From: Acidobacteriota bacterium
Lineage (GTDB): Bacteria; Acidobacteriota; Terriglobia; UBA7540
Direction of reading: 5' to 3'
NCBI GenBank assembly: GCA_021828225.1
Contig: JAKASH010000253.1
Location: 1-5,559 of the forward strand
DNA length: 5,559 bases
Part shown: positions 1 through 5,559 of the stretch, piece after piece
Position numbering within the stretch: the first letter of the stretch is position 1
How the letters are laid out: every line of letters begins with the position of its first letter
Program-made: the position numbers and the translations under genes
The notes under the pieces: generated by a model
What the model saw: the letters and a program-made list of their open reading frames with translations, nothing else
The model's database searches: none
Told to the model about the DNA's origin: nothing

Positions 1-98
1 TTCCACTCCTGGCAGATGTGCCATTTCACAGCCTCGCATCCATCGCATTTGTGCCACAACGTTCGTCCTTTGACGCTGCCGTTCTTGTATTGAATCAC
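1..98 (-). CDS. Possible 5' fragment of an unidentified Cys/Trp-rich protein, cut by the left window edge
   Basis: From a GTG at 98-96 the minus strand stays open to the window edge, giving 32 residues. The frame is open from a TAG at 137-135. The fragment begins VIQYKNGSVKGRTLW and continues with a C-x2-C-x7-C pattern (Cys18, Cys21, Cys29) flanked by Trp15, Trp26 and Trp32. The composition looks like protein rather than noise, and paired Cys could be half of a zinc-binding site. I do not recognise the family. The opening loosely recalls the N-termini of some integrase-type proteins, and the Cys pattern recalls small zinc-finger or HNH-type proteins; neither is established. No good Shine-Dalgarno sequence precedes the GTG: an AGG is nearly adjacent to it. 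A plausible promoter lies about 90 bases upstream. This stretch is visibly less GC-rich than the genes to its right, which would fit accessory DNA. Confidence 0.35.
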   Translation of the reverse strand, partial: MIQYKNGSVKGRTLWHKCDGCEAVKWHICQEW

Positions 99-112
99 AC
101 CTAAAAGCCGCA

Positions 113-130
113 GGGCCAGAGAACGGGCCC
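113..130 (-). other. Short hairpin in the putative leader of the edge gene
   Basis: GGGCC at 113-117 and GGCCC at 126-130 form a 5-bp GC stem with an 8-base loop. It lies between the candidate promoter at 187-215 and the GTG at 98. On the minus strand a short TTTT run follows at about 107-104. It could be a weak attenuator or just a GC-rich coincidence. The stem is short, so confidence is low. Confidence 0.2.
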
Positions 131-186
131 GGTGCTACTCCGATTGCTACGCGATTTGATACGCGACATCGCGCATGCCGATAAGC

Positions 187-215
187 AGACTAGCACAATA
201 GCGTAGCATTGTCAA
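187..215 (-). promoter_or_regulatory. Candidate sigma70 promoter with an internal dyad, directed leftward
   Basis: On the minus strand a perfect TTGACA (215-210) is followed after 17 bases by TAGTCT (192-187). The -35 box and spacing are consensus, while the -10 box is weak (3 of 6). An inverted repeat, ACAAT at 195-199 and ATTGT at 208-212, sits between and slightly overlaps the boxes, where a repressor or activator could bind. A second inverted pair, GCTACGC at 146-152 and GCGTAGC at 201-207, reaches into the leader. Transcription would begin near 180 and lead into the possible gene at 98-1. No transcript evidence is available from sequence alone. Confidence 0.4.
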
Positions 216-267
216 GTAAATTCTGCCTGCATGCGATCATTCCGGTGCTCGGGCGCACAGTTCGGCC

Positions 268-297
268 TGGAGACGCCCCGGCGGGGCGTCTCTACAA
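268..297. repeat. Palindromic intergenic repeat element (GAGACGCCCC hairpin)
   Basis: GAGACGCCCC at 270-279 pairs perfectly with GGGGCGTCTC at 283-292 around a 3-base GGC loop. A G-T and a T-A pair can extend the stem to 268-294. The right flank continues as TCTACAAA; the left flank does not mirror it, so one end appears eroded. I associate palindromes of this type (GTAGAGACG arms) with dispersed intergenic repeats in several phyla. The half-site TGGAGACGCC occurs again at 335-344, just before maf. Copy number elsewhere in the genome cannot be seen here. Confidence 0.6.
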
Positions 298-323
298 ACG
301 CAGCCGGGGGCGGGGGAAAAACC

Positions 324-353
324 TTGTGGGGGTTTGGAGACGCCTCATATAAT
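324..353 (+). promoter_or_regulatory. Candidate maf promoter with consensus TATAAT
   Basis: A perfect TATAAT occupies 348-353. A weak -35 candidate, TTGTGG (324-329, matching only the TTG), lies 18 bases upstream. Transcription would start near 360, which is at or just past the annotated ATG at 355. Either maf is translated from the GTG at 361 on a leaderless message, or the TATAAT is a chance AT-rich stretch and the real promoter lies further upstream. Confidence 0.4.
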
Positions 354-354
354 A

Positions 355-933
355 ATGCGCGTGATTCGCCTGATTTTGGCTTCCAATTCTCCCCGGCGGC
401 GCGAGTTGCTGGAAAGAGCGGGGTTCGAATTCGACGTCCAGCCCAGTGAGCTTGAAGAAATCCGGCTCCGTGGCGAGACGCCGGAAGAGTTTGCACGCAG
501 ATTAGCAAGGGATAAAGCCCTGAAAATCGCCTCGCTATCGAGCCCCGGCAGCATGGTTCTGGGCGCCGATACCGTGGTGGCAATCAACGGTGAAATTCTG
601 GAGAAACCTGTTGACGCTGCGGACGCGTCGAGGATGCTCCACACGCTCTCCGGCCACACGCATCGCGTGGTCACCGGAGTTTGCCTGGTCCGCGCTCCCG
701 AAACCGTTCTGGCATGGACTCACGAAACAACGTCCGTAACCTTCAGAAACCTGAGCGAGGAAGAGATCGACGGTTATGTGGCAAGCGGCGAGCCCTTTGA
801 CAAGGCAGGCGGCTATGCGATCCAGGGGCTCGCCTCGCGGTTTGTCACCCGGATCGATGGGTGCTACTTCAACGTGGTCGGGCTCCCCATTCCGCTGGTC
901 TATGAGATCGTGAAATCTATTCCCGAAAAATAA
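355..933 (+). CDS. maf: Maf-family nucleoside triphosphate pyrophosphatase
   Basis: This is a cytoplasmic Maf/Ham1-fold enzyme. Family members hydrolyse non-canonical or surplus nucleoside triphosphates such as dTTP and UTP to the monophosphate and pyrophosphate, and they were first named for an effect on septum formation. The product is 192 aa, normal for the family. Visible signatures are the N-terminal substrate loop ASNSPRRRELL (residues 9-19), GADTVV (70-75) with the likely catalytic Asp72, the K84-P85 pair, SGHTHRVVTGV (99-109), EPFDKAGGYAIQG (146-158) and the C-terminal NVVGLP (173-178). The DKAGGYAIQG form resembles the dTTP/UTP-specific YhdE subgroup; that specificity is inferred. 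I chose ATG 355. GTG 361 (protein starting at V3) is a real alternative because many Maf proteins begin right at this point and a TATAAT box ends at 353. The only SD-like motif, GGAGA at 336-340, is 14 bases away. A TTG at 334 is less likely because it adds residues encoded by repeat-like sequence. Confidence 0.95.
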   Translation: MRVIRLILASNSPRRRELLERAGFEFDVQPSELEEIRLRGETPEEFARRLARDKALKIASLSSPGSMVLGADTVVAINGEILEKPVDAADASRMLHTLSGHTHRVVTGVCLVRAPETVLAWTHETTSVTFRNLSEEEIDGYVASGEPFDKAGGYAIQGLASRFVTRIDGCYFNVVGLPIPLVYEIVKSIPEK

Positions 934-939
934 GAGATG

Positions 940-1069
940 CACCTTCAGGGCCTGAAGTCCCTTTCCTCTTGGCCTACCCAATGGCGGAACCGAAGACCCC
1001 CTGGCCAGCGGGCCACCTTCAGGTTGGCCTATCAATGGCGCGGCTGAAGTCACACCCTCCTGGCCGGCG
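940..1069. repeat. Decayed imperfect duplication in the maf-cyclase convergent intergenic region
   Basis: CACCTTCAGG occurs exactly at 940-949 and 1014-1023. Further shared blocks are TTGGCCTA (969-976 and 1024-1031), CAATGGCG, CTGAAGTC (952-959 and 1044-1051) and CTGGCC(A/G)GCG (1001-1010 and 1060-1069). CTGAAGTC falls at different relative positions in the two halves, so the copies have been rearranged or have acquired insertions. No credible protein is encoded here. It looks like remnants of a short intergenic repeat. Confidence 0.45.
943..957 (+). terminator. maf: Weak hairpin downstream of maf
   Basis: CTTCAG (943-948) and CTGAAG (952-957) form a 6-bp stem around GGC, starting 10 bases after the maf stop. 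The following pyrimidine-rich stretch, TCCCTTTCCTCTT (958-970), is not a clean U tract. It could act as a weak terminator or a 3'-end stabiliser, but it is also part of the decayed repeat. Confidence 0.3.
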
Positions 1070-1092
1070 TCCGAGCCGGGGCCGGAAACGGC

Positions 1093-1128
1093 AAAAAAAT
1101 CAAAAGCCTCTCGCAAAGGCGCGGAGGC
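1093..1128 (-). terminator. Intrinsic terminator of the diguanylate cyclase gene
   Basis: Read on the minus strand, GCCTC (1128-1124) pairs with GAGGC (1110-1106), and CGC (1123-1121) pairs with GCG (1114-1112), with one bulged A and a 6-base loop. A strong T tract, TTTTGATTTTTTT (1105-1093), follows directly. It begins 17 bases after the TAG at 1148-1146. The stem lies in a GCAAAGGCGC..GCGCAAAGG sequence that resembles a dispersed intergenic repeat seen in many environmental bacteria, so the repeat may have been taken up as a terminator. Confidence 0.75.
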
Positions 1129-1145
1129 GCAAAGGGTTCTGCAAA

Positions 1146-2930
1146 CTAGCCGGTGGTTTCGGTTTCTTCCACGTAGAGGGTGGCGCGGTTGCGGCCGGCG
1201 CGTTTGGATTCATAGAGGGCGCGATCGGAAGCCTGCAGCACTTCTTCGAGCAAGGCGCCGTGGTCCGGGTAGACGGCGATGCCAAGGCTGACGGTGATTT
1301 GCGGAATGGCTTTCTCTTTGACCGGGGGTAAGGCCATGTGGGAGACGGCCCTGCGGATGCGCTCGGCGACAAGCTGGCAGGCCTTGGCGTCGGTGTCGGG
1401 CAGCAGAACCACAAACTCCTCGCCGCCGAAGCGGGCGGTCAGGTTGGTTTCCCGCATGGACTGCGTGACCGTCTTGGCAAACTGTTTGAGGATGCGGTCG
1501 CCCACTTCGTGCCCGTAGATATCGTTCATGCTCTTGAAGTGGTCGATGTCCATCATGATGAAGCCCAGCGGCGTGTTCTTGCGCCGAGCCATGGCCATCA
1601 GCTTGCGCGCGTAATCCTCGCAGAATCGGCGGTTGTAGAGGCCGGTGAGCGGGTCGATATTGGCCTGCTCGCGCATGGTCTGGAGCAGGCGAAGGTTGGA
1701 GAGCACGGATGCGGCGGTGCTGAGATAACTCTCCAGAAGGCTTTCGCGCTCCGGCGTCCAGAAGCCGGCTGCGGCGTGGAGGCGCACGGCCCCAATAATA
1801 ATACCGCCGGCGATCAGGGGTCCGCAGTAATAACTGCCCTCGGTGGGCAGCACGAACTTGCCCGGGCAGAGCGGCTCCGTGCGGACGTCATTCACCCGGA
1901 AGGGCCGGCCCATGCGCACCGCCTTGCAACTGTGTTTGCCTTCCATCACCGGCCACTCCTGCACCTCCGCCGGCAAAGGATTTAAAGAGGCCACCACTTC
2001 CAGAAAATCTTCTTCTGCGCGCAGCTTGAAAAGGATCACCTGGTCCGGGTGGAAGCGGTCACGCAAGGCGTGCAGGATGTGGTCATAGACTTCGCTTTCC
2101 GAGGTGCACTCCGTGACGGCTTCAGAAAAGCGCTTGAGGGCGGCCAATTCCTCGCGGTCCTGCCGCAGGGCCCGGGCCATGTGGAGAAAACTTTGCGAGA
2201 GCACGCCAAACTCGTTTTCGGTCACCGGCGGGAGCGCGGGCTCAAAGTCGCCCTGGCGCAGCCGGTCTGAGGCCTGGATCAACTGGTTGACAGGCTCGAC
2301 GAGGCGGCGGCTGGCAAAGTGCGCCAGCAGCAAAAGCAGCGCGGCAAACAGGACGGCGAGCAGGATGCCCCACACGAGAGCCTGATGGATGGCACTCTGG
2401 CTTTTATTTCGCCTGGCTGCGGCAGCCCTTTGATTGGCTCGCCGGAATTGCGCCAGCTCTTCCTCGATTCCCGAAAAACGCTGGCTTCCCTTCACCACGG
2501 CCGCGGCGGCTTCGGCGGCCTGGCCCGCCTTGACTTTCCCGATTGAGGGCTCCGCCCACTGATTTTGCCAGTCCTGGACATCTCGCTGAATGGCGTTCAA
2601 CGGAGCGATCATGGCTGGGTCGCCCGAGGCAAGGTTCCGCAGAAGGGCAAAATCCTGAAGGACGGAGCTGGAGGCCGCTTCGTAGCCGCGCAGGAAGGCC
2701 GCGTTGCGCGTGAACACATATCCCAGAACGCTGCTGTGCATTTCACTGACGCCCCGCAGCAGGGATTCGGCGCGCATGGCAGTGAGCTGGCTTCTGTCAG
2801 TGGAAAAAGTTGTCCGGTTGACCAGCCGGTAGGTGTAGAAAAAAAGTCCGATGGCCGCGAGCAAGACAAGGAGAGGAGGCAACGTCAGCAGGAGCACCTG
2901 ATCGCGGATTTTCAGGTTTGAAAACCCCAT
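1146..2930 (-). CDS. Membrane-bound diguanylate cyclase: CHASE3-like sensor, HAMP, GAF, GGDEF
   Basis: This 594-aa inner-membrane protein is predicted to make cyclic di-GMP from two GTP. Membrane segments are at about 11-33 and 186-206. Between them is a mostly helical periplasmic region resembling CHASE3 (about 38-170, with GYVFTRNAAFLRGYE at 70-84). A HAMP linker follows (about 207-258, with VEPVNQL at 211-217). A GAF domain spans about 270-412 and carries Cys334, Cys355 and Cys369. The GGDEF domain (about 426-588) opens with DPLTGLYNRR (426-435). It has the metal/substrate segment DIDHFKSMNDIYGHEVGD (461-478) and an intact active loop GGEEF (502-506), so it should be catalytically competent. 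The inhibitory RxxD site reads RETN (493-496), with Asn replacing Asp. There is no EAL domain. The ATG at 2930 is supported by GAGG six bases upstream (2940-2937). It lies 131 bp downstream of kdsA and ends before a good terminator. The periplasmic ligand cannot be predicted. Confidence 0.95.
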   Translation of the reverse strand: MGFSNLKIRDQVLLLTLPPLLVLLAAIGLFFYTYRLVNRTTFSTDRSQLTAMRAESLLRGVSEMHSSVLGYVFTRNAAFLRGYEAASSSVLQDFALLRNLASGDPAMIAPLNAIQRDVQDWQNQWAEPSIGKVKAGQAAEAAAAVVKGSQRFSGIEEELAQFRRANQRAAAARRNKSQSAIHQALVWGILLAVLFAALLLLLAHFASRRLVEPVNQLIQASDRLRQGDFEPALPPVTENEFGVLSQSFLHMARALRQDREELAALKRFSEAVTECTSESEVYDHILHALRDRFHPDQVILFKLRAEEDFLEVVASLNPLPAEVQEWPVMEGKHSCKAVRMGRPFRVNDVRTEPLCPGKFVLPTEGSYYCGPLIAGGIIIGAVRLHAAAGFWTPERESLLESYLSTAASVLSNLRLLQTMREQANIDPLTGLYNRRFCEDYARKLMAMARRKNTPLGFIMMDIDHFKSMNDIYGHEVGDRILKQFAKTVTQSMRETNLTARFGGEEFVVLLPDTDAKACQLVAERIRRAVSHMALPPVKEKAIPQITVSLGIAVYPDHGALLEEVLQASDRALYESKRAGRNRATLYVEETETTG

Positions 2931-2958
2931 CGATTGCCTCGGTTATTCCGTGCTGCCA

Positions 2959-2986
2959 GGTATAGCAGCCAACACAGGGCAGTGAA
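2959..2986 (-). promoter_or_regulatory. Candidate promoter for the diguanylate cyclase
   Basis: On the minus strand TTCACT (2986-2981, 4 of 6) is followed after 16 bases by TATACC (2964-2959, 4 of 6), preceded by TGC as an extended -10 element. Transcription would start near 2952, giving a leader of about 20 bases that includes the GAGG ribosome site. It would let the cyclase be expressed separately from kdsA. The match is moderate. Confidence 0.35.
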
Positions 2987-3061
2987 CGAATCTTACCAAG
3001 ACGCAGCCACTCGCTTTTCGGACCCGGCGAGCGCGGAGCCGTGAAGCCCCCGTCGAAATCA

Positions 3062-3889
3062 TCATCGCATTCTCCGCACAAAGTTACCCAGATCGCGGAG
3101 CCTTCCGGCCAACGGGGCAAAGCTTTGCAGTTTCAGCGACGATGAACCGTCCGACAGCGCCTTTTCCGGATGATCGTGCACTTCCATGAAGACGCCATCC
3201 GCTCCGGCCGCCACGCCGGCCCGGGCCAGCGTCTCAATAAACTGCGGCTGCCCTCCGCTCTGCCTGCCCTGGCCGCCCGGCAACTGCAACGCGTGCGTGC
3301 AGTCGAGCACCACCGGGTAACCCCAGGCTCGCATCACGGCAATTCCGCGCATGTCCACCACCAGGTTGTTGTAGCCGAAAGTGGTTCCGCGCTCCGTAAT
3401 CACGATGCGATGGTTCCCGGCCGCCTCGATTTTTTCGACGGCGTTCCGCATGTCCCACGGCGACATGAACTGGCCCTTCTTGATGTTGACGGCTGCGCCC
3501 GAGCGCCCGGCCGCTTCCAGAAGGTCCGTCTGCCGGCAAAGAAAGGCCGGAATCTGCAGCACGTCGCAGACTTCCGCCGCCGGGGCCACCTGGCCGGCGT
3601 CATGAACGTCGGTCAGGACGGGAACACCCACATCCTTCCGGATGCGGGCAAGAATCTCCAGGCCGCGCTCGAGCCCCGGGCCGCGATAGGAATCCGCCGA
3701 GGTGCGGTTGGCCTTGTCGAAAGACGATTTGAAGATGTAAGGAATGGCGAGGCGGCGCGCCACGGCGCTGAGCCGCCGGGCCATCATCAGAGCGTGCGGC
3801 TCGCTCTCAATCACGCACGGGCCGGCAATCAGGAAAAGCGGGCGTCCCTGGGCGAGAGAAAGCTTGCCGATGCGAAATGAGCGTCTCAT
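3062..3889 (-). CDS. kdsA: 3-deoxy-8-phosphooctulonate synthase (Kdo-8-P synthase), metal-dependent class
   Basis: This cytoplasmic enzyme condenses phosphoenolpyruvate with D-arabinose 5-phosphate to Kdo-8-phosphate, the committed step to the Kdo of lipopolysaccharide. From the ATG at 3889 it is 275 aa, the usual length. Visible motifs are LIAGPCVIES (20-29), KSSFDKANRTS (54-64), NIKKGQFMSPWDM (135-147), ERGTTFGYNNLVVDMRG (166-182), LPGGQGRQSGGQ (203-214) and a C-terminal FMEVHDHP...ALSDG. Cys25, His199, Glu236 and Asp247 match the four metal ligands of the Aquifex-type enzyme. The Escherichia coli type has Asn in place of the Cys, so this is the metal-dependent class. The frame stays open to a GTG at 3952, but that start lies inside the intergenic repeat and adds residues the family lacks. 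No Shine-Dalgarno sequence precedes 3889. It lies downstream of pyrG on the same strand, consistent with supply of CMP-Kdo precursors. Confidence 0.96.
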   Translation of the reverse strand: MRRSFRIGKLSLAQGRPLFLIAGPCVIESEPHALMMARRLSAVARRLAIPYIFKSSFDKANRTSADSYRGPGLERGLEILARIRKDVGVPVLTDVHDAGQVAPAAEVCDVLQIPAFLCRQTDLLEAAGRSGAAVNIKKGQFMSPWDMRNAVEKIEAAGNHRIVITERGTTFGYNNLVVDMRGIAVMRAWGYPVVLDCTHALQLPGGQGRQSGGQPQFIETLARAGVAAGADGVFMEVHDHPEKALSDGSSSLKLQSFAPLAGRLRDLGNFVRRMR

Positions 3890-3895
3890 AAGCGA

Positions 3896-3925
3896 TTTAT
3901 GGAGGATCGAAAACCGCAGTGTCAC
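3896..3925 (-). promoter_or_regulatory. kdsA: Candidate kdsA promoter placing the transcript start at the ATG
   Basis: On the minus strand GTGACA (3925-3920, 5 of 6 to TTGACA) is separated by 18 bases from CATAAA (3901-3896, 4 of 6 to TATAAT). A start seven bases past the -10 box is position 3889, the A of the kdsA ATG. No Shine-Dalgarno sequence is present, so a leaderless message would be consistent. The spacer is one base longer than ideal and the -10 box is imperfect. Confidence 0.3.
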
Positions 3926-3930
3926 GGCCG

Positions 3931-3989
3931 CTTGTAGCGCCGGTGTCCCCACCGGCGCATGTCGGCGCTGAGGACAGCGCCGCTACAAG
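3931..3989. repeat. 59-bp double-hairpin intergenic repeat between pyrG and kdsA
   Basis: The element is bounded by perfect 9-bp inverted ends, CTTGTAGCG (3931-3939) and CGCTACAAG (3981-3989). Inside, GCGCCGGTG (3937-3945) pairs with CACCGGCGC (3950-3958) around TCCC, and CGGCGCTG (3963-3970) pairs with CAGCGCCG (3975-3982) around AGGA. It therefore forms two strong adjacent hairpins that compete at their bases with the outer stem. It encodes nothing credible, although the minus-strand kdsA frame runs open into it. I associate such TTGTAGCGCCGG...CTACAA elements with dispersed repeats in acidobacterial-type genomes. In a pyrG-kdsA transcript it could stabilise or attenuate the message. Confidence 0.75.
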
Positions 3990-4040
3990 AAACGCTGAAA
4001 ATCGAGGCCCTTCCGCGAATTCCAGTCATGCCCTGAATCA

Positions 4041-5559
<1,519 letters not shown>

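Noticed and set aside
101..169. 22-residue minus-strand ORF beginning MSRIKSRSN, ahead of the edge gene
   Set aside because: The opening recalls Vsr-type endonucleases, but it stops after 22 codons and the continuing frames do not show the rest of such a protein. It could be a leader peptide, but there is no ribosome site to support it.
334..354. TTG at 334 as the maf start
   Set aside because: It adds seven residues encoded by repeat-like sequence, uses a rarer start codon and lies upstream of the TATAAT box.
535..1116. 193-codon minus-strand frame opposite maf
   Set aside because: It overlaps most of maf, shows no domain motif and runs through the T-rich terminator region. Treated as a shadow.
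1338..1985. 215-codon open frame on the plus strand opposite the diguanylate cyclase
   Set aside because: Shadow of the cyclase GAF/GGDEF coding sequence. It shows no motif or ribosome site of its own.
3170..3880. 236-codon open frame on the plus strand opposite kdsA
   Set aside because: It is a shadow of the GC-biased third positions of kdsA. Its translation is rich in His, Arg and Ala with no recognisable motif, while kdsA on the other strand has all its family motifs.

Overview
The window looks like a piece of a chromosome from a GC-rich Gram-negative bacterium. KdsA makes the Kdo sugar of lipopolysaccharide, which implies an outer membrane. Two short palindromic intergenic elements, at 268-297 and 3931-3989, end in CTACAA. 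They resemble dispersed repeats I associate with Acidobacteriota and some other environmental phyla. The phylum assignment is therefore a tentative inference, not something the genes prove.

Layout. Positions 1-98 (minus strand) may hold the first 32 codons of an unidentified Cys/Trp-rich protein that runs off the left edge. A sigma70-like promoter lies upstream at 187-215. Positions 99-354 are a divergent intergenic region that ends in a palindromic repeat and a consensus TATAAT box. Positions 355-933 (plus strand) encode a Maf-family nucleotide pyrophosphatase. Positions 934-1145 are a short convergent intergenic region with a decayed duplication and a convincing intrinsic terminator for the minus-strand gene. 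Positions 1146-2930 (minus) encode a membrane-bound CHASE3-like/HAMP/GAF/GGDEF diguanylate cyclase. Positions 3062-3889 (minus) encode the metal-dependent type of KdsA. Positions 3890-4046 are intergenic and carry the 59-bp double-hairpin repeat. Positions 4047-5559 (minus) encode CTP synthase PyrG, missing about 54 N-terminal residues beyond the right edge.

How the genes relate. On the minus strand the order is pyrG, kdsA, diguanylate cyclase. PyrG makes the CTP that is later used to activate Kdo as CMP-Kdo, and KdsA makes Kdo-8-phosphate, so the first two form a recognisable envelope-precursor pair. The cyclase has its own Shine-Dalgarno sequence, a candidate promoter and a terminator, and probably behaves as a separate signalling gene. 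Maf lies convergent to this block and is a housekeeping enzyme.

I did not find a clearly new biological system. The best second-look items are the close promoter-to-start geometry of maf and kdsA (possible leaderless mRNAs), the repeat pair with a shared terminus, the altered inhibitory site and cysteine-bearing GAF domain of the cyclase, and the unidentified edge gene with its dyad-containing promoter.
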